Under the pieces are notes generated by a model. It did no database searches. It was not told where the DNA came from and saw only the letters and a list, made by a program, of their open reading frames with translations. From positions 2,719,001 to 2,783,000 of the forward strand of contig NZ_CP140706.1 in NCBI RefSeq assembly GCF_034555375.1: DNA of 64,000 nt, given 5' to 3'. Source of the stretch: Pseudomonas sp. B33.4. GTDB taxonomy: Bacteria > Pseudomonadota > Gammaproteobacteria > Pseudomonadales > Pseudomonadaceae. The first letter of the stretch is position 1; every line of letters begins with the position of its first letter. Below are positions 18,575 through 27,900 of this stretch, one piece after another. The translations under genes and the position numbers were made by a program.

Positions 18575-20310
18575 CGAGTGTTTTCCTGATCCTGATGTTG
18601 TTGCTGTTCGTACCAGAATTTGCGTCGCAGCAGTTCGCCCGGATCATCCGGGATCTTGCCCAACCATTGTTCCAGTGCCTGACGCTGCTCGCCTTCGAGG
18701 TTGTCTTCACTCGGGCGCAGCGTCGGCACGGTGTCCGTTTGTTCTTCCTCGTCGCTGCCCGGCACTTCGTTGGGGCCTGGCTGCGGCGGTGTAGTCGGTG
18801 GCGGTTCGCTGGCCGGTTCGACAGGCTGCGACGGGCTCTGGGTTTCACTGTTCACGGCGGGCGGCGGCGTGGTCGCGGGCGCTGGTTCGTCGCCCGGCAG
18901 ACTTTGCTGCTCGCTCGGTTTGGTGTCCGGTTCGGCGGGCGGCGGCGTATTTTTCTGCTTGAGCAGATTTTCCACCAGCGTCTTGTTGGTCTGCGCCGGA
19001 CGTAAATCCGGTTGCTGTTCCAGCGCTTGCTCATAGGCGTCGATCGCCGCTTCCAGCTCGCCGCTTTTCGCCAGCGCGTTGCCACGATTGTAGTGGGCGC
19101 GGGCATCGCTGCCTTCGGCGAAACGCTGGGCGGCGCCACTGTAGTCGCCGGCCTCGTACAACGCCACCCCTTGCCACTGGTGATCGTCAAAATGCTGCGC
19201 GGCTTCAGCCGGGCGTTTTTGTTTGAGCAAGTGCAGGCCCTGTTGATCGGGGCGCAGCCACAAATCCTCAAAGTCAAAAGCGTAGCTCGGCTGTGGCAGG
19301 CAAAACAGCAAAGGCAGGCAGAACAACCAGCCGCGACGCCCGGCACACGCCGCGAGCAGCAACAGCGGCAACAGCAGCCAGTAACCCTGATCGGCCCAGG
19401 TATCGAGGCGCACGGTCTGGCCGTCGTCGCGCAGGCTGCGCGGACCGTTGAGCAGGCCGAGCGCGCCGAGATCAGCCTCGTCGAGGCGGGCAGGGTGGTA
19501 TTCACCACCGACGCTGTTGAGGAATGCGCTCAGGCCCGGACTGTCGAGTTGCGGCACGCGAATTGCGCCTTGCTCGTCCTTGAGGAAACTGCCGTCCTCC
19601 TGAGCAATCGGCGCACCTTCGGCGGTGCCGACGCCGAGCATCAACAGTTGCGTCGATTGCTCACTCAGCGCGCGGCGAATGCCTTGGCGTTCCTGTTCAT
19701 CAAGCGACGAGCCGATCAACAGAATCCGCCCCTGACCGAGCGCGCCCTGTTTCAGCAGGGCCAGTGCTTTACCCACGGCGAGATCGGCGCGATGGCCGCT
19801 TTCCGGCATCAACGAAGGCTTGAGCGCATCGAGCAGATTGCGGCTGGTGGCCAGGTCATCCGACAGCGGCACCAGCGTGTGCGCGCTGCCGGCGTAAACG
19901 ACGATGGCGGTCTGCGCATCGCTGCGCGCCTGCAGCAGATCAAAGAGCTTGCGCCGCGCCTGTTCCAGTCGCGTCGGTGGCGAGTCGGTGGCGAGCATTT
20001 CCGGGGTCAGCTCCAGCACCACCACCAAGGGATCGGCCGGTTTCTGGCTGGTCTGTTCGACGCGCTCCCAGCTTGGCCCGAGCAGCGCCAGAATGGTCAG
20101 CAACCACGCCACGCCAAGGGCGACCCACGGCAGTTTGCTGTCGCGACCATTGCCGCCACTGAGCAGCGTGGCATGAAACGCCGGTGGCAAAATCATCTGC
20201 CAGCGCCCGGCGCGTTTTTGCCGATGCCAGAGTTGCCAGATCAGCCAGCCCAGCAGCGGCAGCAACAGCAACCACCACGGACGGAACCAGTGCGGCCAGA
20301 GCGCGATCAT
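18571..20310 (-). CDS. batB: BatB/BatC-like VWA-TPR membrane protein
   Basis: A 579-residue membrane protein that fuses a von Willebrand A (BatB-like) domain to tetratricopeptide repeats (BatC-like). Two N-terminal membrane helices (about 12-27 and 58-78) precede the VWA domain (about 92-270). A third hydrophobic stretch (about 305-340) precedes TPR units (about 355-460, with HYNRGNALAKSGELEAAIDAY), and the end is a long Pro/Glu/Gln-rich tail. The metal-site motif expected as DxSxS reads LELTPEM, so the MIDAS is degenerate, unlike in the neighbouring BatA. It overlaps both neighbours by 4 bp within the MoxR-Bat operon. Confidence 0.85.
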   Translation of the reverse strand: MIALWPHWFRPWWLLLLPLLGWLIWQLWHRQKRAGRWQMILPPAFHATLLSGGNGRDSKLPWVALGVAWLLTILALLGPSWERVEQTSQKPADPLVVVLELTPEMLATDSPPTRLEQARRKLFDLLQARSDAQTAIVVYAGSAHTLVPLSDDLATSRNLLDALKPSLMPESGHRADLAVGKALALLKQGALGQGRILLIGSSLDEQERQGIRRALSEQSTQLLMLGVGTAEGAPIAQEDGSFLKDEQGAIRVPQLDSPGLSAFLNSVGGEYHPARLDEADLGALGLLNGPRSLRDDGQTVRLDTWADQGYWLLLPLLLLAACAGRRGWLFCLPLLFCLPQPSYAFDFEDLWLRPDQQGLHLLKQKRPAEAAQHFDDHQWQGVALYEAGDYSGAAQRFAEGSDARAHYNRGNALAKSGELEAAIDAYEQALEQQPDLRPAQTNKTLVENLLKQKNTPPPAEPDTKPSEQQSLPGDEPAPATTPPPAVNSETQSPSQPVEPASEPPPTTPPQPGPNEVPGSDEEEQTDTVPTLRPSEDNLEGEQRQALEQWLGKIPDDPGELLRRKFWYEQQQHQDQENTR

Positions 20311-21386
20311 CGGCGCCTCCGCAAACGCAGGCGCTTGAGGCGCTCACGCCAGTCAGGCAGCGGACTTTGCAGGTACAGCTCCTTGGTAAACAGGCGTTGC
20401 AACGGGTTGTCCGGCCACAATTCACGGGTAACCAGTAACAGACTCAACCACAGCGCCAACGCCAAAGGCCAGTGATACAAGGCCTGTGCCGGACGCGCCT
20501 GAGTCGGTTGCTGGGTGACCGGTTCGAGCTGGTCGAGGGTGTCTTTGATCGCTTGCAGTTCTTTGCCGTCGTGGGCACGGAAATATTGTCCGCCGGTGAC
20601 TTCGGCGATGGCTTTGAGCGCTGGCTCGTCGAGGTCCAGGCTTGGATTGACTCCGAGCAAACCGGTCGAACCGCTGTCTTCAGGATTGGCGCCGATGCCG
20701 ATCGGATAGATTTTTACCCCTTCGCGGGCAGCCAGTTTTGCCGCAGTCAGCGGATCGATTTCGCCACCGTTGTTGGCGCCATCAGTGACCAGAATCAGTA
20801 CACGACTTTGCGCCGGACGCAGGCGCAGGCGTTTCAGGCCCAGACCGATGGCGTCACCGATGGCGGTGTTTTTGCCGGCGATGCCGATGCGCGATTCGTC
20901 GAGCCAGACGCGCACGGTGCGGCGATCAAAGGTCAGCGGCGCTTGCAGATAGGCCTGACTGCCAAACAGGATCAGGCCGACACGATCACCCTCGCGGCTT
21001 TCGAGGAAGTCGCCGAGCAGATGCTGAACCAGCGACAGGCGACTGACTTCTTCGTCCTGCCACTGCATGTCGGGGAAGTCCATCGAACCGGACACATCCA
21101 CCGCTACCAGCAGATCGCGACCACTGGCGGCAATCGGCAACGGCTCGCCAAGCCATTGCGGACGGGCGGCGGCTGTCAGCAGCAACAGCCAGAGCAGCAT
21201 GAACGGTGCCTGTTGCCGCCACGCGGGCAGATTAGCCCGAGCGCGACGGCGGGCGAGACCCTCGAGGTCGGCGAGGAAACTGACTTTCAGCGCTGGCTCG
21301 CCGCTGTCGGCCACTGGCAGCACCAGACGCATCAGCCACGGCAGCGGCACCAGCGCGAAGATCCACGGCCAGGCGAACTCAAACAT
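20307..21386 (-). CDS. batA: BatA-like VWA membrane protein
   Basis: A 359-residue inner-membrane protein with a von Willebrand A domain. Two hydrophobic segments lie in the first 85 residues and a third near residue 310 (WPLALALWLSLLLV). The VWA domain has an intact MIDAS: DVSGSMD around residues 92-98, a Thr in GKNTAIGDA and Asp in VTDGANN. It therefore probably binds a divalent metal and a protein partner in the periplasm. It overlaps the DUF4381 gene by 8 bp upstream and the VWA-TPR gene by 4 bp downstream, so the operon is translationally coupled. Confidence 0.9.
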   Translation of the reverse strand: MFEFAWPWIFALVPLPWLMRLVLPVADSGEPALKVSFLADLEGLARRRARANLPAWRQQAPFMLLWLLLLTAAARPQWLGEPLPIAASGRDLLVAVDVSGSMDFPDMQWQDEEVSRLSLVQHLLGDFLESREGDRVGLILFGSQAYLQAPLTFDRRTVRVWLDESRIGIAGKNTAIGDAIGLGLKRLRLRPAQSRVLILVTDGANNGGEIDPLTAAKLAAREGVKIYPIGIGANPEDSGSTGLLGVNPSLDLDEPALKAIAEVTGGQYFRAHDGKELQAIKDTLDQLEPVTQQPTQARPAQALYHWPLALALWLSLLLVTRELWPDNPLQRLFTKELYLQSPLPDWRERLKRLRLRRRR

Positions 21387-21876
21387 GTTTGCGAATCCAT
21401 GTATCGACCGCTTGGGTCAGGCCGGCAATGGCTTTGTCATCGAGTTTGCATTCCGGTTTATAGGCACCTTCGACCAGCACCATCCAACGGGTGAGGCCCG
21501 CCGCCGGGCAACGGTTGTCGAGAAAGGCCAGCCATTTTCGGCCGTTGAGGGTGTGGCTCTGGCTGTAGGGATAGTGGTTGCGGCACAAACGCTTGAGCAG
21601 CCCGTTGAGTTGTTGCAACCACGCACCGGCCGGGGCGCCGTCGTAGGGTTTGGGCATTTGTGCCAGCTCAGCGAGGGCGGCGATGCGCACCGGGTCGAGC
21701 GGCTGCTCGGCACGGACGATCGGGCGTTTCTTCAGCGGAATGAAACGGCGCAGGCGCCACACGGCAAACCCCAGCAGCGGCAGCAACAGAAGCAGCAGCC
21801 ACCAGCCCGGCGCCGGTGGCCAGAAGGCAATCGGTGGCGGAGAGATCAGCGGTTGCAATTGTTCGAGGCCGTTCAT
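21379..21876 (-). CDS. DUF4381 membrane protein of the Bat operon
   Basis: A 165-residue protein with a single membrane segment near the N-terminus (about residues 24-42, WWLLLLLLPLLGFAVW) and a basic cytoplasmic domain. The length, the aromatic FWPPAPGWW lead-in and the position between DUF58 and BatA are typical of DUF4381. It probably links the MoxR/DUF58 pair to the membrane VWA proteins; no enzymatic motif is visible. It overlaps both neighbours by a few bases. Confidence 0.85.
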   Translation of the reverse strand: MNGLEQLQPLISPPPIAFWPPAPGWWLLLLLLPLLGFAVWRLRRFIPLKKRPIVRAEQPLDPVRIAALAELAQMPKPYDGAPAGAWLQQLNGLLKRLCRNHYPYSQSHTLNGRKWLAFLDNRCPAAGLTRWMVLVEGAYKPECKLDDKAIAGLTQAVDTWIRKHV

Positions 21877-22817
21877 CGACTTTTGCCCGGACGCTGCGGA
21901 TTGAGGAATTCGCGCATCTGCTCGACCATTTCACTTTGCGTACTCAGCGGCATCAGCAATACCCGCAGCTTTTGCGCGAGTAATTCCCAGCGGGCGATGC
22001 GTGCTTCGGCCTGGGCGCGATAGGTCTGGCGCAGCTCGAAATTCAACGTGTCAAGTTCCAGTTGTGCACCGCGTTGGGCGAAGCGCAACAGCCCGGCGGC
22101 GGGGAGGGCGTGATCGAGTGGGTCGGACAGCGGCAGCATCAACAGATCGCAATGACGTGAGAGCAGGCTCAGTTGCTGTTCGGCACTGTCAGACAACGCG
22201 CGCTCGTCGCAGATCACAATCACCAGACTGCCCGGGCGCAGCACTTCGCGGGCACGGCGCAGGGCCACGCCAAACGCATCGCGATCCGGCTCACGCTCGC
22301 TGTGCAGCGACTGATTGACCTTGACCAGACGATTGAGCAATTGCAGCAGGCTCTGTTTGCTGCGCCGTGGCTTGATTTCGTAATGCTCATTGTCACCGAA
22401 GACCAGCCCGCCAACGCGATCGTTGTGCCCGAGCGCGGCCCAGCCGATCAATGCCGCGACTTGCGCCGCGAGGACTGATTTGAACATCAACCCGGAGCCG
22501 AAAAACAGCCGCGTGCTTTGCTCGACCATGATGAAAATTGGCCGCTCGCGTTCTTCATGGAACAGCTTGGTGTGCGGCTCTTGCGTGCGCGCCGTCACGC
22601 GCCAGTCGATAGTGCGCACGTCGTCGCCGGCCTGATAGACCCGCACCTGATCGAAGTCGACGCCACGGCCACGGAATTTCGAGTGATGCAGGCCGATCAG
22701 CGGGCTGCGCTGACTCGGCGTGGAAAACAGCTGCACTTCACGCACGCGGTGGCGCATCTCGATCAGCTCGGCGAGGCTGACGCGAATACCGGGTTCGGAA
22801 GGCTGGGGGGCGTTCAT
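21873..22817 (-). CDS. DUF58 protein of the MoxR-Bat operon
   Basis: A 314-residue soluble protein of the DUF58 family, the usual companion of MoxR ATPases. The family signature is seen in the phrase DDVRTIDWRVTARTQEPHTK followed by a VWA-like fold (FIMVEQSTRLFFGS). I prefer the ATG at 22817 (MNAPQPSE); a TTG at 22826 that overlaps the MoxR stop is an alternative and would add three residues. Neither has a strong Shine-Dalgarno, which suggests translational coupling to moxR. The protein probably acts as MoxR adaptor or client-holder. Confidence 0.88.
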   Translation of the reverse strand: MNAPQPSEPGIRVSLAELIEMRHRVREVQLFSTPSQRSPLIGLHHSKFRGRGVDFDQVRVYQAGDDVRTIDWRVTARTQEPHTKLFHEERERPIFIMVEQSTRLFFGSGLMFKSVLAAQVAALIGWAALGHNDRVGGLVFGDNEHYEIKPRRSKQSLLQLLNRLVKVNQSLHSEREPDRDAFGVALRRAREVLRPGSLVIVICDERALSDSAEQQLSLLSRHCDLLMLPLSDPLDHALPAAGLLRFAQRGAQLELDTLNFELRQTYRAQAEARIARWELLAQKLRVLLMPLSTQSEMVEQMREFLNPQRPGKSR

Positions 22818-22822
22818 GGGGG

Positions 22823-23782
22823 TCAAGCGACGGCTACGACGTCGAGAATCCGCTGCACCACCCGATCCTGATCGATGCCGGCGGCTTCGGCTTCAAACGA
22901 CAGAATGATGCGATGACGCAACACGTCGAACAGCACCGCCTGGATGTCTTCGGGGCTGACAAAGTCGCGACCGGCCAGCCAGGCGTGGGCACGTGCGCAA
23001 CGGTCGAGGGCGATCGAGCCACGCGGGCTCGCACCGTAGGCGATCCACTCGGCCATTTCCGGGTCGAACTTGGCCGGGTTGCGCGTGGCCATGACCAGTT
23101 GCACCAGGTATTCCTCCACCGCGTCGGCCATGTACAGACCGAGGATTTCCTTGCGCGCAGCGAAAATCGCCTGCTGGCTGACGCGGCGTTCCGGTTTGGT
23201 TTCGCCGTTCAGCGCTTCGCCACGGGCCTGCTGCAGAATGCGGCGTTCGACGGCAGCGTCCGGGAAACCGATTTTCACGTGCATCAGGAAACGGTCGAGC
23301 TGCGCTTCCGGCAGCGGGTAAGTGCCTTCCTGCTCGATCGGGTTCTGCGTGGCCATCACCAGAAACAGCGGCGACAACTCATAGGTGCTGCGGCCGACAC
23401 TGACCTGACGCTCGGCCATGGCTTCGAGCAGCGCCGATTGCACCTTGGCCGGGGCGCGGTTGATTTCGTCGGCCAGCACCAGGTTGTGGAAGATCGGCCC
23501 CTGTTGGAACACGAAACTGCCTGTTTCCGGGCGGTAGATCTCGGTGCCGGTGATGTCGGCCGGCAGCAAGTCCGGGGTGAACTGGATGCGATGGAACTGG
23601 GCTTCGATGCCCTCGGCGAGTTCTTTGATCGCTTTGGTCTTGGCCAGACCCGGAGCGCCCTCGACCAGCATGTGGCCATCGGCGAGCAGGGCGATGAGCA
23701 AACGCTCGATGAGTTTTTCCTGGCCGAGAATCTGCGTTGAAAGAAAGGTTCGCAGCGCCAGTAGCGCTTCACGATGTTCCAT
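22823..23782 (-). CDS. moxR: MoxR-family AAA+ ATPase
   Basis: A 319-residue MoxR-type AAA+ ATPase and first gene of the six-gene operon. The start MEHREALL at 23782 is chosen because AGGA lies about 10 nt upstream; a longer start would add ten residues. Walker A is GAPGLAKT at about residues 42-49 and Walker B is LVLADEINRAP around residue 103-113. Sensor 1 is seen in VMATQNPIEQEGTYPLPEAQ and the arginine finger region follows. MoxR proteins act as chaperones for metal-cofactor insertion or complex assembly together with VWA proteins, which fits the downstream BatA/BatB genes. Confidence 0.93.
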   Translation of the reverse strand: MEHREALLALRTFLSTQILGQEKLIERLLIALLADGHMLVEGAPGLAKTKAIKELAEGIEAQFHRIQFTPDLLPADITGTEIYRPETGSFVFQQGPIFHNLVLADEINRAPAKVQSALLEAMAERQVSVGRSTYELSPLFLVMATQNPIEQEGTYPLPEAQLDRFLMHVKIGFPDAAVERRILQQARGEALNGETKPERRVSQQAIFAARKEILGLYMADAVEEYLVQLVMATRNPAKFDPEMAEWIAYGASPRGSIALDRCARAHAWLAGRDFVSPEDIQAVLFDVLRHRIILSFEAEAAGIDQDRVVQRILDVVAVA

Positions 23783-24051
23783 CGGTGACTGTTCCTGGAA
23801 AGGGGTGGCCACCGGCGTTCGGATAACGCCGGGGCTGGGGGCGTTACTTTAATCCATCGCGGGGGGTGGCGACTAACGGCATTTTGCGCAAAGTGCGGGA
23901 AATGACTGGGGGATTTGTTGGATTTTTGTAGCGGGGGAGTGATTGGTTGCCTGTGCTGGCCCTATCGCGAGCAGGCTCACTCCTACAATGGATCGTCGTA
24001 CACCGACCTGTAGGAGTGAGCCTGCTCGCGATAGGGCCAGTCCGGACACCA
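23783..24051. other. Intergenic region with one REPIN
   Basis: These 269 bp upstream of moxR carry the promoter side of the MoxR-Bat operon and a REPIN (23957-24039). No gene is seen. Confidence 0.6.
23957..24039. repeat. REPIN (CGCGAGCAGGCTCACTCC class)
   Basis: Two inverted REP units face each other: one spans about 23957-23987 and its complement about 24009-24039, separated by about 21 bp. The same unit recurs at 29888, 33497 and 60650, with a related variant at 31444. Confidence 0.9.
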
Positions 24052-24405
24052 TCAAGCTTCGTTAATGAAGGTGCCAGTCCCATCAAGGATGTTCGTCAAG
24101 GTCTCGACAACCTCATCCATATCCACCATATCCGGGTTAAAGCTGATCTCCAGCACATCATCCCCATTCAGCGCATCGGCATCCGCCGCCGCGATCTCGA
24201 TCTTCAGCAGATTCGAAGTCAGCGTGACTTTCACCCCGTCGAGCGTCGAGGGCTCGCCATCCAGCGTGATCTCCAGCTCGTCCTCATCCGGATAGCGGCT
24301 CATCAGAAACATGTCTCCCTTGTCGCTGTGGCAGCAGAGCATGGCCATGTTGTCTTCTTCGTCATCGCATGGGTTGACGATCAGTAGGGCGGTGGTCATT
24401 TGCAT
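24052..24405 (-). CDS. Small acidic hypothetical protein, possibly Imm10-like
   Basis: A 117-residue, strongly acidic cytoplasmic protein (DDEEDN near the start, PDEDELE in the middle). The start ATG at 24405 has AGGA about 7 nt upstream; an ATG two codons later is also possible. It has no signal peptide. The pattern of a middle FLMSRYPDEDE segment followed by KVTLTSNLLKIEI and an LEISFN strand loosely resembles Imm10-type immunity proteins; this is a weak comparison and no toxin gene is adjacent. It stands alone between REPINs and gdhB. Confidence 0.65.
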   Translation of the reverse strand: MQMTTALLIVNPCDDEEDNMAMLCCHSDKGDMFLMSRYPDEDELEITLDGEPSTLDGVKVTLTSNLLKIEIAAADADALNGDDVLEISFNPDMVDMDEVVETLTNILDGTGTFINEA

Positions 24406-24909
24406 GGTCAATTCCTGCCTCGAGGGGCGTGTCGGTCGCTAATGGGCGCGATTCTGCCAGTCCTCGGGAATTTCTGCATGTGAGAGTGTCAGAGGATGTG
24501 TCGTGAACGCGACGTGGGTCAATGGTCATTTATGGTACGCATGTACCGTAAAAACGGGCATTCAGACCAGCGTTTTCCGCCACGAGTGCTAGTGTTTACC
24601 GGTGCCAAACCCTCGGTTTACGTGCCAATGACCGAATATGTCGCAGCACCGCAAGCAGACACATTGTCGCACCCTTTAAGCTGCGCAACGGATGAGCACC
24701 CGTAAAGGCATTGTCGGCCGTGCTGACAGTCGCTTTTGCAGATGCTCATTCTATGGAAGGTGAATGTGACCTGAGTGTCCCGTCCAGCTTCATCCACCTG
24801 TCCCCCTGTTTCCTCTGCCCGAGAATCAGGAACAGGGCGACACAAGCCCCGAAAGGGGTGTTGCACGCGACGCTTTCCATCAATAACAAGCTTAAGCGGA
24901 GTACCACAG
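24406..24909. other. Leader region upstream of gdhB
   Basis: About 500 bp without a convincing gene. It presumably holds the promoters of gdhB and of the divergent small acidic protein. A GC hairpin CCCCGAAAGGGG lies at about 24847-24858, some 50 nt before the gdhB start; it lacks a T-run and may be part of the mRNA leader. Confidence 0.5.
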
Positions 24910-27900
24910 ATGGCGTTCTTCACCGCAGCCAGCAAAGCCGACTTCCAGCACCAACTGCAAGCGGCACTGGCGCAGCACATCAGTGAACAGGCACTGCCAC
25001 AAGTGGCGCTGTTCGCTGAACAATTCTTCGGCATCATTTCCCTGGACGAGCTGACTCAACGTCGCCTCTCCGACCTCGCTGGCTGTACTCTTTCTGCGTG
25101 GCGCCTGCTTGAGCGCTTCGATCACGCGCAACCGCAAGTGCGCGTCTACAACCCTGATTACGAGCGTCATGGCTGGCAGTCGACCCACACCGCGGTCGAA
25201 GTGCTGCACCACGACCTGCCATTCCTCGTCGACTCGGTTCGTACCGAGCTGAACCGTCGCGGCTACAGCATCCACACCCTGCAAACCACCGTGCTCAGCG
25301 TGCGTCGTGGCAGCAAGGGCGAGTTGCTGGAAATCCTGCCGAAGGGCAGCACCGGCGAAGGCGTTCTGCACGAATCGCTGATGTACCTGGAAATTGACCG
25401 CTGCGCCAACGCGGCCGAACTGAATGTGCTGAGCAAAGAGCTGGAACAGGTTCTCGGTGAAGTCCGCGTCGCGGTCGCCGATTTTGAGCCGATGAAAGCC
25501 AAGGTGCAGGACATCCTCACCCAGCTCGACAACAGCGCCTTCGCCGTCGATACCGACGAGAAGAACGAGATCAAAAGCTTCCTGGAATGGCTGGTGGGCA
25601 ACCATTTCACCTTCCTCGGCTACGAAGAATTCGTGGTCACCGATCAGGCCGATGGCGGCCACATCGAGTACGACCAGAACTCCTTCCTCGGCCTGACCAA
25701 ACTGCTGCGCACCGGTCTGACCTACGAAGACCTGCGCATCGAAGACTACGCCGTGAGCTATCTGCGCGAACCGACCCTGCTGTCGTTCGCCAAGGCTGCG
25801 CATCCAAGCCGTGTTCACCGTCCGGCTTACCCGGATTACGTTTCGATCCGTGAAATCGACGCCGACGGCAAAGTCATCAAGGAACACCGCTTCATGGGCC
25901 TGTACACCTCCTCGGTGTATGGCGAGAGCGTGCGGGTCATCCCGTTCATCCGTCGCAAGGTCGAGGAAATCGAACGCCGCTCCGGCTTCCAGTCCAAGGC
26001 TCACCTGGGCAAGGAACTGGCTCAGGTCCTCGAAGTATTGCCGCGTGATGACCTGTTCCAGACCCCGGTCGACGAACTGTTCACCACGGTGATGTCGATC
26101 GTGCAGATCCAGGAGCGCAACAAGATTCGCGTGTTCCTGCGCAAAGACCCGTACGGTCGTTTCTGCTACTGCCTGGCCTACGTGCCGCGCGACATCTACT
26201 CCACCGAAGTTCGCCAGAAGATCCAGCAAGTGCTGATGGAGCGCCTGAAGGCGTCCGATTGCGAATTCTGGACGTTCTTCTCCGAGTCGGTACTGGCGCG
26301 CGTGCAGTTGATCCTGCGTGTCGACCCGAAAAACCGTCTCGACATCGACCCGGTGCTGCTGGAAAAAGAAGTCGTGCAAGCCTGCCGCAGCTGGCAGGAC
26401 GATTACGCCGCACTGACCGTCGAAAGCTTCGGCGAAGCCCACGGCACCAATGTGCTGGCCGATTTCCCGAAAGGCTTCCCGGCGGGTTACCGCGAGCGTT
26501 TCGCTGCGCATTCGGCCGTGGTCGACATGCAGCACCTGCTGAGCCTCAACGAAAAAAATCCGCTGGTGATGAGCTTCTATCAGCCGCTCGGTCAGGTCTC
26601 CGGCCAGCGCGAGCTGCATTGCAAGCTGTACCACGCCGACACCCCGCTGGCGCTGTCCGACGTCTTGCCGATCCTGGAAAACCTCGGTCTGCGTGTACTC
26701 GGTGAATTCCCGTACCGCCTGCGTCACACCAATGGCCGCGAGTTCTGGATTCACGACTTCGCGTTCACTGCCGCTGAAGGCCTGGATCTCGACATCCAGC
26801 AACTCAACGACACCTTGCAGGACGCCTTTGTCCACATCGTTCGCGGCGACGCCGAAAACGATGCGTTCAACCGTCTGGTACTGACCGCCGGCCTGCCATG
26901 GCGCGACGTGGCGCTGCTGCGTGCTTACGCGCGTTACTTGAAGCAGATTCGTCTGGGCTTCGATCTGGGTTACATCGCCAGCACCCTGAACAACCACACC
27001 GATATCGCTCGCGAGCTGACCCGGTTGTTCAAGACCCGCTTCTATCTGGCGCGCAAACTCAGCGACGACGATCTGGAAGACAAGCAACTGCGTCTGGAAC
27101 AAGCGATTCTGACCGCACTGGACGACGTCCAGGTGCTCAACGAAGACCGCATCCTGCGTCGTTACCTCGACCTGATCAAAGCGACTCTGCGGACCAACTT
27201 CTATCAGACTGATGCCAACGGCCAGAACAAGTCGTACTTCAGCTTCAAGTTCAACCCGCACGCGATCCCTGAACTGCCGAAGCCGGTGCCGAAGTTCGAA
27301 ATCTTCGTTTACTCGCCACGCGTTGAAGGCGTGCACCTGCGCTTCGGTAACGTCGCTCGTGGTGGTCTGCGCTGGTCCGACCGTGAAGAAGACTTCCGTA
27401 CTGAAGTCCTCGGCCTGGTAAAAGCCCAGCAAGTGAAGAACTCGGTCATCGTGCCAGTCGGCGCGAAGGGCGGCTTCCTGCCGCGTCGCCTGCCACTGGG
27501 CGGCAGCCGTGACGAGATCGCGGCCGAGGGCATCGCCTGCTACCGCATCTTCATTTCCGGCCTGTTGGACATCACCGACAACCTGAAGGACGGCGCACTG
27601 GTGCCACCATTGAACGTGGTTCGCCACGACGATGACGACCCGTACCTGGTAGTGGCAGCGGACAAGGGCACTGCAACCTTCTCCGACATCGCCAACGGCA
27701 TCGCCATCGACTACGGCTTCTGGCTGGGTGACGCGTTTGCGTCCGGTGGTTCGGCTGGTTACGACCACAAGAAAATGGGCATTACCGCCAAAGGCGCGTG
27801 GGTTGGCGTACAACGTCACTTCCGTGAGCGCGGCATCAATGTTCAGGAAGACAGCATCACTGTGGTCGGCGTCGGCGACATGGCCGGTGACGTGTTCGGT

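Noticed and set aside
16931..18589. 552-codon plus-strand open frame over batD
   Set aside because: BatD on the minus strand has signal peptide, family features and operon overlaps; the plus frame is a shadow.
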